Origin: Agrobacterium fabrum str. C58
Lineage (GTDB): Bacteria; Pseudomonadota; Alphaproteobacteria; Rhizobiales; Rhizobiaceae
Direction: 5' to 3'
DNA length: 64,000 nucleotides
Assembly (NCBI RefSeq): GCF_000092025.1
Contig: NC_003062.2
Location: forward strand, 1,982,001-2,046,000
Under the pieces are notes generated by a model. The model was not told the DNA's origin and did no database searches. It worked only from the letters and a program-made list of their open reading frames with translations. The translations under genes and the position numbers were made by a program. Below are positions 8,446 through 16,196 of this stretch, piece by piece. Each line of letters starts with the position of its first letter. Position 1 is the stretch's first letter.

Positions 8446-9230
8446 AACGGCCCGATGCCATAACCGAAGACGATCTGCACGCCTATGTCGACGGACTTCT
8501 TTCCGACGACGACCGCGCGGCTGTCGAGAGCTGGCTGGCTGAAAGACCGGAAGACCAGAGCCGCGTGCAGGCATGGAAAAAACAGGCCGACATTCTGCGC
8601 AATGCCTTCGCCTCCTATGCCGCCGCACATCCGCATGACGCCTCGATGCTCGGCCCGCAAAAGAGGGATCGCACATGGCGGCTGAAACCGGCCCTCCTGC
8701 GGACGGCGGCGGCCCTGCTGATCTTCGTAGCGGGCGCCGCAGCCGGCAGGCTGCTGCCCTCCTCCTTTTCGACGCCGCAGGACGTGACCCTGGCATCGCT
8801 GACGACGGATATTCCGGCACAGGCGAAATCCGCCTATCTCATCTATGCAAGCGAGGTGCGTCACCCCGTCGAGGTCGGCGCCGGCGAGCAGCAGCATCTT
8901 GCGACTTGGCTTGGCAAGCGGCTCGGTTATCCCTTCGCCATCCCCGATCTGTCGAAGATCGGATATGACCTCGTCGGCGGGCGTCTCATCCCCGTCAGCG
9001 GCAAGCCGGGCGCGATGCTGATGTATCAGGACAAGACCGGCCGCCGGGTGACGGTGCTGGTCGGCCACAACGAGGAAAACCGCACCACCAGCTTCCGCAT
9101 GGCCAGCGCCGACGGTGTCGAAACCTTCTACTGGATCGACAACGAGCTGGGTTATGCCGTTTCCGCCGAACTGTCGCGCGACGAGGTGCAGGCAATCGCC
9201 GAGGAATGTTACCGGCAGTTTCCGACGTGA
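8442..9230 (+). CDS. Membrane anti-sigma factor
   Basis: A 262-residue protein with a cytoplasmic N-terminal part (~1-80, starting ITEDDLHAYVDGLLSDDDRAAVESWL, the anti-sigma domain pattern), one membrane helix (~84-104, LLRTAAALLIFVAGAAAGRLL) and a ~150-residue periplasmic C-terminal domain. The zinc-binding HxxxCxxC motif of ZAS-type anti-sigma factors is missing (only His13 of it is present), so it should sense by another route. Its translation is coupled to the ECF gene by a 4-base overlap. The periplasmic domain probably receives the signal. Confidence 0.85.
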   Translation: MKRPDAITEDDLHAYVDGLLSDDDRAAVESWLAERPEDQSRVQAWKKQADILRNAFASYAAAHPHDASMLGPQKRDRTWRLKPALLRTAAALLIFVAGAAAGRLLPSSFSTPQDVTLASLTTDIPAQAKSAYLIYASEVRHPVEVGAGEQQHLATWLGKRLGYPFAIPDLSKIGYDLVGGRLIPVSGKPGAMLMYQDKTGRRVTVLVGHNEENRTTSFRMASADGVETFYWIDNELGYAVSAELSRDEVQAIAEECYRQFPT

Positions 9231-9409
9231 GGCCAGCAGGGGCCGCGGAATGCGAGTGACGACGTCAGCATCTGCGTGATGGAAGGCAAACAGCAGCAAC
9301 GCACCGAAGGACGAGGTCAAATTTTTTGATGGATCGATCGTCTCCGCCATGGGTTTGAGAAGTCGACACAAAAGACTATTGTCCAATCGACAACCGCTGG
9401 AGCAAAACC

Positions 9410-10255
9410 ATGCATGAGGATATTCCTGCCGTCACCCTGCCCTCTGGAAATGAGGTTCCAGCCCTCGGACTTGGCACCTGGAATATGGGCGAGACGAGAT
9501 CATCGGCAGACGACGAGATTGAAAGCATCCGCAAGGCGATCGATCTCGGCATGACGTTGGTCGACACCGCGGAAATGTATGCCGACGGCCGGTCGGAAGA
9601 AGTGGTCGGCACGGCAATCGCCGGCCGCCGCGACGAGGTGTTTCTGGTCAGCAAGGTCTATCCCTGGAATGCCAGCGCGAGAGGCACTGCGGAAGCGTGC
9701 GAGCGCAGCCTCGCAAGGCTCGGCACCGACCACATCGACCTCTATCTGCTGCACTGGCGCGGCGAGCACCCGCTTGGCGAAACCGTGGCCGCGTTCGAAA
9801 GGCTGAAGAGCGACGGCAAGATCGGCAACTGGGGCGTCTCCAATTTCGATACCGACGATATGGAGGAGCTTTTCACCGTTCCAGAGGGCAAAAACTGCGC
9901 CGCCAATCAGGTGCTCTATAACCTCTCCCGGCGCGGACCTGAATTTTCCCTTCTGCCCTGGTGCCAGGAGCACGGCGTGCCGCTGATGGCCTATTCCCCC
10001 ATCGAGCAGGGCCGTATCCTGAAGAACCACGAACTCATTCGCATCGCCAAGGCTTATCAGGCAACCCCGGCGCAGCTGGCCTTGGCCTTTCTTTTGGATA
10101 GGGACGGCGTCATCGCCATTCCAAAATCCGCCAGCGTGTCCCGTATCGTGGAAAATCGCGGCGCCACCGATCTTGAAATAACCGAGGAAGACTGGACCGC
10201 CCTCGACGCCGCCTTCCCGCCGCCGACGCGCAAGACGTCCTTGGAAATGCTCTGA
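9410..10255 (+). CDS. Aldo/keto reductase
   Basis: A 281-residue NADPH-dependent (beta/alpha)8 reductase of broad aldehyde/ketone range. The catalytic tetrad is complete: Asp52, Tyr57, Lys82 and His115. The cofactor-binding C-terminal motif [16 protein letters not shown] is present. Length matches the AKR5-like bacterial group. It stands alone, with about 180 bases of non-coding DNA before it in which I see no clear element beyond a possible promoter. The physiological substrate is unknown; a 2,5-diketogluconate-reductase-like role is only one option. Confidence 0.9.
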   Translation: MHEDIPAVTLPSGNEVPALGLGTWNMGETRSSADDEIESIRKAIDLGMTLVDTAEMYADGRSEEVVGTAIAGRRDEVFLVSKVYPWNASARGTAEACERSLARLGTDHIDLYLLHWRGEHPLGETVAAFERLKSDGKIGNWGVSNFDTDDMEELFTVPEGKNCAANQVLYNLSRRGPEFSLLPWCQEHGVPLMAYSPIEQGRILKNHELIRIAKAYQATPAQLALAFLLDRDGVIAIPKSASVSRIVENRGATDLEITEEDWTALDAAFPPPTRKTSLEML

Positions 10256-10351
10256 CATAACAGGGCGTTAGCGGACATTTCGGAATCAGCTGCTGAAGCG
10301 GTTGAATCGGAATGTGAGAACCGGGAACTGCCCGCAATAAAGATTGCAATA

Positions 10352-10373
10352 ACGGCGCGGCAAGCCGCGCCGT
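10352..10373. terminator. Strong GC hairpin between convergent genes
   Basis: A perfect 10-bp inverted repeat, ACGGCGCGGC (10352-10361) with GCCGCGCCGT (10364-10373), separated by AA. It lies between the 3' ends of the aldo/keto reductase and SRPBCC genes. There is no long T tract on either side, so termination activity is likely but not certain. Confidence 0.45.
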
Positions 10374-10394
10374 CGGTCAGATAGCCCCGGGGCT

Positions 10395-10928
10395 TTATGA
10401 CGGTATGCGGGGCTCGTATTCCTCTTTCAGCGCCAGCCACGTATCCCAGAAAGGGGCCGGTTCCTTTTCCTGAAGACGGGCAGCGAGAATATCGAGATGC
10501 ACATGCCAGCCGGCGCTGACATCGAGCTTGGTCTTCCTGCCAACCAACCGGCGATGAATCAGCGTCAGAAGCACATCCTTGCCCAGAGCCTGAAGCTCGA
10601 TCGACACCTCTCCGCTTTCACCCCAACTAAAGACAAGGTGATGCGGCGGAACGACGGTAATGATGCGGGACGCCATCTTTTCCTCTTCGGAAAAGCCTTC
10701 CGGGCGGTGGCCCGGCGGATCGGAAAGCTCGTCGTTGCGCCACACCAGTTCGAAGGGCGCATCGGGCGCAAGCCGCATTTCGCCGGAGGCGAGCCAGCGG
10801 CGGCGAAGGTCACTTTGGGTCAGATAAGCCCAGACCCGCTCGATCGGTCCGGGCAACAGCCGCTCGATCTTCAGGGTCGTTGGCTCGACGAGACGGCCAT
10901 AGGTTTCAGGCATTGCGATATCAGCCAT
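10395..10928 (-). CDS. SRPBCC (AHSA1-like) domain protein
   Basis: A 177-residue START-fold protein (KIERLLPGPIERVWAYLTQSDLRRRWLASGEM, a central FELVWRNDELSDPPGHRP, and the C-terminal GWHVHLDILAARL). It is the partner of the ArsR gene just upstream, overlapping it by 8 bases. The start at 10928 is chosen because GGAGGA lies eight bases upstream; the ATG at 10934 touches that site. This is the second ArsR-SRPBCC module in the window, but the protein differs clearly from that at 6551, so it is not a recent duplication. Confidence 0.85.
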   Translation of the reverse strand: MADIAMPETYGRLVEPTTLKIERLLPGPIERVWAYLTQSDLRRRWLASGEMRLAPDAPFELVWRNDELSDPPGHRPEGFSEEEKMASRIITVVPPHHLVFSWGESGEVSIELQALGKDVLLTLIHRRLVGRKTKLDVSAGWHVHLDILAARLQEKEPAPFWDTWLALKEEYEPRIPS

Positions 10929-11289
10929 TGTCATTTCCTCCATCTGCAGGGGATTTTCCCTGATCTTCCTCCCTGAGCATCTGCTCAAGAACATCGAGGC
11001 GATTGCCCCAGAACTGCCGGTAGAAATCCAGCCATTCATGCGCTTCCGCTAGGGGTTCCGGCGCAAGGCGGCAGACATGGATGCGCCCCCTCACCTCGCG
11101 GCGGATAAGCCCCGCATTTTCCAGCGCCTTGATATGCTTCGAGGCTGCCGCGAGCGATATGTCGAAGGGTTGAGCCAACTGGCTCACCGTTCGCTCGCCA
11201 CGGGAAAGATCACGCAGCATCGTGCGTCGCGTTGCGTCGCCAAGGGCATGAAAGACAGTGTCTAGATGTGAAGCGGATAATTCAACCAT
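10921..11289 (-). CDS. ArsR-family transcriptional regulator
   Basis: A 122-residue winged helix-turn-helix repressor (FHALGDATRRTMLRDLSRGERTVSQLAQPF, then ASKHIKALENAGLIRREVRGRIHV). There is no metal-binding motif. The conserved part starts at the ATG at 11289, which lies inside a palindromic operator; a TTG at 11349 would add 20 residues. No ribosome site precedes 11289, so the transcript may be leaderless. It overlaps the SRPBCC gene and surely forms an operon with it. It probably represses itself through the two palindromes at its 5' end. Confidence 0.85.
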   Translation of the reverse strand: MVELSASHLDTVFHALGDATRRTMLRDLSRGERTVSQLAQPFDISLAAASKHIKALENAGLIRREVRGRIHVCRLAPEPLAEAHEWLDFYRQFWGNRLDVLEQMLREEDQGKSPADGGNDNG

Positions 11290-11298
11290 GTTGTTGAA
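11281..11298. promoter_or_regulatory. ArsR operator, proximal palindrome
   Basis: Inverted repeat TTCAAC-CATGTT-GTTGAA spanning the start codon of the ArsR gene. A near-identical site lies 39 bases away (centre to centre), as expected for a repressor that binds two sites. Read directly; binding is inferred. Confidence 0.6.
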
Positions 11299-11320
11299 TA
11301 TAGCCGGTCGCCGCGGAATG

Positions 11321-11337
11321 TCAACCACATGGTTGAA
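11321..11337. promoter_or_regulatory. ArsR operator, distal palindrome
   Basis: Inverted repeat TCAACC-ACAT-GGTTGA, followed by A. Read on the minus strand it is TTCAACCATGTGGTTGA and differs from the proximal site by about one base in the shared core. The two sites flank the likely promoter of the ArsR-SRPBCC operon. Confidence 0.6.
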
Positions 11338-11360
11338 TATCGATCCCAAGCGGATTCCAT

Positions 11361-11385
11361 AAAAAAACCCGCGGCGAACCGCGGG
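11361..11385 (-). terminator. Rho-independent terminator of ilvIH
   Basis: Stem CCCGCGG (11368-11374) and CCGCGGG (11379-11385) around CGAA. On the minus strand this is followed by seven T residues (11361-11367). It sits 30 bases beyond the ilvH stop codon. Confidence 0.85.
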
Positions 11386-11414
11386 CTTTATGGAAGATTT
11401 CGCTTAGAGACGAA

Positions 11415-11987
11415 TTACATGCCCTGCGAACCGCGGTTCATGGCGGCAATGCCCGTGCGGCAGATTTCGATCAGGCCGAGCGGCTTGATGATCGCCACGA
11501 ACTGGTCGATCTTGGATGACTTGCCGGTGATCTCGAAGATGAAATGCTCCACCGTGGCATCTACCACCTTGGCCTGAAACGCATCGGCAAGCCGCAGCGC
11601 CTCGGCACGGACTTCGCCCGTGCCGGCAACCTTGATGAGCGCCACTTCGCGCTCGATCGGCCGTTCCTGTCCCAGTTCACGGGCACGGACGGTAAGGTCC
11701 AGAACCCGGTGCACCGGCACGATGCGTTCCAGCTGCGCCTTGATCTGCTCCAGCACGATGGGCGTACCCCGTGTGACGATGGTGATGCGCGACAGATGCG
11801 CCTCATGTTCCGTTTCCGAAACCGTCAGGCTTTCGATGTTGTAGCCACGGCCGGAAAACAGGCCGATGACCCGGGCGAGAACGCCCGGCTCGTTGCTGAC
11901 GAGAACCGACAGCGTGTGATTTTCAACGGCAGCCGTTTCCTTCTGGATGAAATAGGCGGAGCCGGTGGGTTGTAGGTGTGCGTTCAT
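11415..11987 (-). CDS. ilvH: Acetolactate synthase, small (regulatory) subunit
   Basis: A 190-residue regulatory subunit of acetohydroxyacid synthase. It stimulates the large subunit and gives feedback inhibition by valine. The N-terminal ACT domain is at ~22-95 (HTLSVLVSNEPGVLARVIGLFSGRGYNIESL), and the C-terminal ALS_ss_C domain follows to ~185 (FIFEITGKSSKIDQFVAIIKPLG). A ~20-residue N-terminal extension relative to E. coli IlvH is normal in rhizobia. It follows the large-subunit gene after 19 bases and ends at a clear terminator, so ilvI and ilvH form one transcript. Confidence 0.95.
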   Translation of the reverse strand: MNAHLQPTGSAYFIQKETAAVENHTLSVLVSNEPGVLARVIGLFSGRGYNIESLTVSETEHEAHLSRITIVTRGTPIVLEQIKAQLERIVPVHRVLDLTVRARELGQERPIEREVALIKVAGTGEVRAEALRLADAFQAKVVDATVEHFIFEITGKSSKIDQFVAIIKPLGLIEICRTGIAAMNRGSQGM

Positions 11988-12006
11988 GTCCTTTTCCTCT
12001 CCCGGC

Positions 12007-13800
12007 TCAGACTAGCTGACGGCCCTTGGCATCGATGGCGTTGGCAACAGCTTCATCCGTCGCCTCATCCGGCAACAGCATCTCGTTATGGGCTTTACCA
12101 GATGGGATCATCGGGAAGCAATTGGCGAGATTGGCAACGCGGCAATCGAAGATGACCGGCTTGTTGACCGCAATCATCTCGGCGATCTTGTCGTCCAGTT
12201 CCTTCGGGTCGTCGCAATACATGCCGACAGCGCCATAGGCCTCCGCCAGCTTGACGAAATCAGGCATGGCTTCGGTATAGGAGTTGGACAGACGGTTGCC
12301 GTGCAGCAACTGCTGCCATTGCCGCACCATGCCCATATACTGGTTGTTGAGGATGAAAATCTTCACCGGCAGGCCGTACTGGATGGCGCAGGACATTTCC
12401 TGGATACACATCTGGATCGATGCGTCACCGGCAATGTCGATGACAAGCGCTTCGGGATGCGCGACCTGCACGCCGATAGCCGCCGGCAGGCCATAACCCA
12501 TGGTGCCGAGACCGCCCGAGGTCATCCAGTGGTTCGGCTCCTCGAAACCGAAGAACTGCGCCGCCCACATCTGGTGCTGGCCGACTTCTGTCGTGATGTA
12601 AGTGTCGCGTCCCTTCGACGCCTCATAAAGCCGCTGCAATGCATATTGCGGCATGATGACATCTTTGGAGTTCTTGTAGGCGAAGGAATTGCGGGCGCGC
12701 CAGCGCTCAATCTGCGACCACCAGTCGGCCGTCTGCGCTTTTTCCGGTTTCTTCGGCAAAGCGCGCCACAGGCGAACCATGTCTTCCAGAACATGCCCGA
12801 CATCGCCGATAACAGGCACGTCGACACGCACGGTCTTGTTGATCGAGGACGGATCGATATCGATATGGATCTTCTTGGAATTCGGCGAAAACGCATTGAT
12901 GCGACCGGTAATACGGTCATCGAAACGCGCGCCGATGCAGACCATGACATCGCAATCATGCATCGTCATATTGGCTTCGTAGGAACCGTGCATGCCCAGC
13001 ATGCCGAGCCAGTTCTTGCCGGAAGCCGGATAGGCGCCGAGACCCATCAGCGTCGAGGTGATCGGGAAATTGGTGAGCTCGACCAGTTCACGCAGCAGAC
13101 GGGTTGCCTCCGGACCAGAATTGATGACGCCGCCGCCGGTGTAAAAAACCGGCTTCTTCGCTTTCGACATCAGTTCGATGGCAGCATGAATGGCGTTGAG
13201 GTCGCCCTGAACCTTCGGCTTGTAGCTCTTCTGCTGGATGGCGGCGGAAGGCGGCGTATAGGTGCCGGTGGCGAACTGAATATCCTTCGGAATATCGACA
13301 ACGACGGGACCCGGACGGCCAGTCTGCGCGATGCGGAAGGCTTCATGGATGATGCCAGCCAGTTCGTTGACGTCCTTGACCAGCCAGTTGTGCTTGGTGC
13401 AGGGGCGCGTGATGCCGACGGTATCGCATTCCTGAAATGCGTCGGAACCGATCAGCGATGTCGGAACCTGGCCGGACAGGCAGACGAGCGGAATGGAATC
13501 CATCAGCGCATCCTGCAGCGGCGTCACCGCATTGGTGGCGCCGGGACCGGAGGTAACGAGCATGACGCCGACCTTGCCGGTGGAACGGGCATACCCTTCG
13601 GCCGCGTGGCCGGCACCCTGCTCATGACGCACGAGGATGTGCTGAATGTCTTCCTGCTGGAAAATCTCGTCATAAATCGGAAGAACGGCACCGCCGGGAT
13701 AACCGAAGATGTGCTCGACGCCGTTGTCCTTCAGCGCCTGCAGAACGATCTCCGCACCTGTCATGCGATTGCTGTTTTCCGTATTGTCCTTATCCGTCAT
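12007..13800 (-). CDS. ilvI: Acetolactate synthase, large (catalytic) subunit
   Basis: A 597-residue thiamine-diphosphate enzyme that joins two pyruvates (valine/leucine path) or pyruvate and 2-oxobutyrate (isoleucine path). The N-terminal ThDP pyrimidine domain has the catalytic Glu in VRHEQGAGHAAEGYAR. The middle FAD/DHAP-like domain follows, and the C-terminal ThDP pyrophosphate domain has the GDASIQM...NNQYMGMVRQW metal motif. I chose the ATG at 13800 (MTDKDN); an in-frame ATG at 13863 would begin in the U-tract of the attenuator and is less likely. Expression should be governed by the leader peptide and attenuator just upstream. Confidence 0.95.
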   Translation of the reverse strand: MTDKDNTENSNRMTGAEIVLQALKDNGVEHIFGYPGGAVLPIYDEIFQQEDIQHILVRHEQGAGHAAEGYARSTGKVGVMLVTSGPGATNAVTPLQDALMDSIPLVCLSGQVPTSLIGSDAFQECDTVGITRPCTKHNWLVKDVNELAGIIHEAFRIAQTGRPGPVVVDIPKDIQFATGTYTPPSAAIQQKSYKPKVQGDLNAIHAAIELMSKAKKPVFYTGGGVINSGPEATRLLRELVELTNFPITSTLMGLGAYPASGKNWLGMLGMHGSYEANMTMHDCDVMVCIGARFDDRITGRINAFSPNSKKIHIDIDPSSINKTVRVDVPVIGDVGHVLEDMVRLWRALPKKPEKAQTADWWSQIERWRARNSFAYKNSKDVIMPQYALQRLYEASKGRDTYITTEVGQHQMWAAQFFGFEEPNHWMTSGGLGTMGYGLPAAIGVQVAHPEALVIDIAGDASIQMCIQEMSCAIQYGLPVKIFILNNQYMGMVRQWQQLLHGNRLSNSYTEAMPDFVKLAEAYGAVGMYCDDPKELDDKIAEMIAVNKPVIFDCRVANLANCFPMIPSGKAHNEMLLPDEATDEAVANAIDAKGRQLV

Positions 13801-13862
13801 TGCCTGTTTCCATCCCGCTTTGGCTTTGGATATCGAGGAGCCCGAGGGCCTGTTTGAAGACA

Positions 13863-13889
13863 TAAAAAAAGGCCCCTAGAGGAGCCTCG
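13863..13889 (-). terminator. Transcription attenuator of ilvIH
   Basis: On the minus strand the RNA reads AGGCUCC (13881-13887), a UCUA loop, GGGGCCU (13870-13876), then seven U residues (13863-13869). The 7-bp stem has one G-U pair. It lies between the short leader peptide and the ilvI start, so it is placed to stop transcription when branched-chain amino acids are plentiful. Upstream RNA has further inverted repeats (13894-13902 with 13932-13940; 13913-13919 with 13923-13929) that can form the alternative folds. Confidence 0.8.
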
Positions 13890-13918
13890 TTCAGCGCATG
13901 GGTGCTTTCGCCGGATGG

Positions 13919-13975
13919 TTATACCATCCTGCCCATGCGCCGTCCCACCACGATAAGTACGTTAAGATTTTTCAT
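13919..13975 (-). CDS. ilvIH leader peptide (attenuation control)
   Basis: An 18-residue reading frame, MKNLNVLIVVGRRMGRMV, beginning 175 bases before the ilvI start. Six of the seven residues 4-10 are Leu, Val or Ile (Leu4, Val6, Leu7, Ile8, Val9, Val10), exactly the products of this pathway. A ribosome that stalls on these codons when Leu/Ile/Val-tRNA is scarce would change folding of the RNA that follows. This is the classical design of amino-acid attenuators. The peptide itself needs no function. No strong ribosome-binding site is visible, but codon content and position make the call firm. Confidence 0.8.
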   Translation of the reverse strand: MKNLNVLIVVGRRMGRMV

Positions 13976-14182
13976 GGGCCGGAGTGTTAGCCAGAAAAGC
14001 CCCAGCCGTCAACGCATATTGCGGGAAAAAATCACCGCCGCCTTCTTTTATTACCCCGGCGGGGGCTTTGGCGAAATTTTCGAACGCGACCAATACACCT
14101 GTTGTTAAGCATAATCTTTTAGTCTCGAAAGCGCAGATGCTGCCCGAACCACCGCGATCATCCGCATGTACCGGGAAAAAAT

Positions 14183-16189
14183 GTGAATAACGACACGTCT
14201 CATAACGCGTCCCGCATGGACGAAAACGAACGGCGATCCGGCGAGCAACCGGCAAACCGCATGCTCGGCCGCGTCATCGCGTGTAACGGCGCGCACGCCA
14301 CCATTGCCGCAGAAACGGAACCCGGCTCCACCGATGTGTCGCAGCTCTGGTCCGTCGGACGCCTGATCTCCATCGAAATGGGCACGAGCCGTGTCACCGC
14401 GCTGGTCTTTTCCATGCGCACCGGCGACGACCACTGGGCAGCGGACAAGCCAAACAGGCTGCTGATCGACGTGGAACTCGTGGGTGAAGTGTATCGCACC
14501 GAAGACGGCAGCGAACGTTTTTCCACCGGCATCTCCCGTTACCCTTATCTCGGCGCGGTGGCGCACCGCATCCGCACCAGCGACCTTGCAAAGATTTACG
14601 ACAGCGGCAAACGCGATGCCTGTGTCATCGGCAAGCTGACGCAGGACGACACGATCAACGCGGCGATCAGCATTCCTCAGATGCTTGCCAAACATTTCGC
14701 CGTCGTCGGATCGACGGGCGTGGGCAAGACCACCGCCGTTTCGCTGCTTCTGAACAAGGCGATCGAGACCGACCCGAAACTGCGCGTCCTCATTCTCGAT
14801 CCGCATAATGAATTCGCGGCTGCTTTTCCCGATCATTCCGTCGTCATCGATACCGATACGCTGGACCTTCCCTTCTGGCTGATGCGGCTCGAGGAATTTG
14901 CCGAGGTGATTTTCCGCGGCCGCAAGCCCGTGCCGGAAGAGATGGATTTCCTCCGGGACCTCATTCCCGAAGCAAAAAAGGCATTTCGCGGCACCGAAGG
15001 TTCCGCCGTCCGCCGTACATCCGACAAGAGCGCGATCACGCCGGATACGCCGGTGCCATACCGCATCGCCGATCTTCTCGCCCTCATCGATGAGCGCATC
15101 GGAAGGCTGGAAGGCCGCGGCGAAAAACCCGCCTTGCGCACGCTGAAGGGCCGCATCCTCTCGGCCGTCAACGATACGCGCTATAATTTCATGTTCTCGA
15201 GCAATACGATCAACGACAACATTCTCGAGACGGTCGCGCATATCTTCCGCATCCCCGGGGAAGGCAAGCCGATTTCGGTTTTCCAATTGTCAGGCATCCC
15301 CTCCGAAGTGGTGAATTCGGTGGTCTCGGTGCTCTGCCGCATGTCCTTCGAGCTGGCGGTTCTGGCGCGCGGTTCGCTGCATATGCTTATCGTCTGCGAA
15401 GAAGCGCACCGTTATGTTCCGGCTGATCCCGAGCGTGGCTTTTTCCCCACCCGGCAATCCATCGCCCAGATCGCCAAGGAAGGCCGCAAATACGGCATTT
15501 CACTCGGCGTCATCAGCCAACGGCCAAGCGAGCTGGACCAGACCATCCTGTCGCAATGCTCGACCGTGTTCGCCATGCGGCTGTCGAACGAGATCGACCA
15601 GAAGATCATTCTCTCCGCCGTGCCGAACGCTTCGACCTCGACTACGAGCTTTCTCTCCTCCATCGGCAATGGCGAAGCCATCGCCTTCGGTGAGGCCGTG
15701 AACGTGCCGATGCGCATGCGCTTCGACCGTGTAGCCACGGCCAAGCTGCCGAAGGCGAGCGGCACGTCCAGCCATATGAACCATGAAACCCCTGACACGG
15801 TCGACCTGAACAGCATAGTCACCCGCATGCGCGCCACGGCCAAACCCGTTATCACCGGCTTCCAGCAAAGCGTGGAAGCGGCTTTTTCCGACCAGCCAGA
15901 ACCGTCCGTATTCCAGACGGCAGACGACATCGATCGCTGGAAGCGAGAATTGGGAACGCCCGCAACGGGGGGATACGAACCCTACCGCCCGGATATGCTG
16001 CCCGGACGCACACCGCCTGTGCCATCCAATGCGGCGTCAACGGACCCCACCGCCGGCGCCGTCAACGATCTGCGCAAGGCGGGTTTCCAGATGCAGGCGC
16101 AGAATGGCCCGCCGCCCGGTGAGACGCGCCCCTCGTTGCGCGAAAGCCTGTTGAAAAAACCGCTCGGCAGCCTCTACCGCAAGGATTAG
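14183..16189 (+). CDS. HerA-like DUF87 ATPase
   Basis: A 668-residue AAA/FtsK-superfamily ATPase. An N-terminal barrel-like HAS domain (~27-110) precedes the ATPase core, with Walker A GSTGVGKTT near 176-184, LILDPHNEF (203-211), Walker B LHMLIVCEEAHRYV (~400) and the ISQRPSELDQTILSQCSTVFAMRLSN sensor region. The last ~130 residues are low-complexity and Pro-rich. HerA proteins pump or translocate DNA, often with the nuclease NurA; no NurA gene is seen here. The start may be the GTG at 14183 (GGGA eight bases before) or the ATG at 14216. Its role in the cell is unknown; DNA processing is inferred. Confidence 0.8.
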   Translation: MNNDTSHNASRMDENERRSGEQPANRMLGRVIACNGAHATIAAETEPGSTDVSQLWSVGRLISIEMGTSRVTALVFSMRTGDDHWAADKPNRLLIDVELVGEVYRTEDGSERFSTGISRYPYLGAVAHRIRTSDLAKIYDSGKRDACVIGKLTQDDTINAAISIPQMLAKHFAVVGSTGVGKTTAVSLLLNKAIETDPKLRVLILDPHNEFAAAFPDHSVVIDTDTLDLPFWLMRLEEFAEVIFRGRKPVPEEMDFLRDLIPEAKKAFRGTEGSAVRRTSDKSAITPDTPVPYRIADLLALIDERIGRLEGRGEKPALRTLKGRILSAVNDTRYNFMFSSNTINDNILETVAHIFRIPGEGKPISVFQLSGIPSEVVNSVVSVLCRMSFELAVLARGSLHMLIVCEEAHRYVPADPERGFFPTRQSIAQIAKEGRKYGISLGVISQRPSELDQTILSQCSTVFAMRLSNEIDQKIILSAVPNASTSTTSFLSSIGNGEAIAFGEAVNVPMRMRFDRVATAKLPKASGTSSHMNHETPDTVDLNSIVTRMRATAKPVITGFQQSVEAAFSDQPEPSVFQTADDIDRWKRELGTPATGGYEPYRPDMLPGRTPPVPSNAASTDPTAGAVNDLRKAGFQMQAQNGPPPGETRPSLRESLLKKPLGSLYRKD

Positions 16190-16196
16190 GCCCCTT

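Noticed and set aside
12088..13857. A 589-codon open frame on the plus strand
   Set aside because: It is antisense to ilvI, a clear acetolactate synthase with all cofactor motifs.
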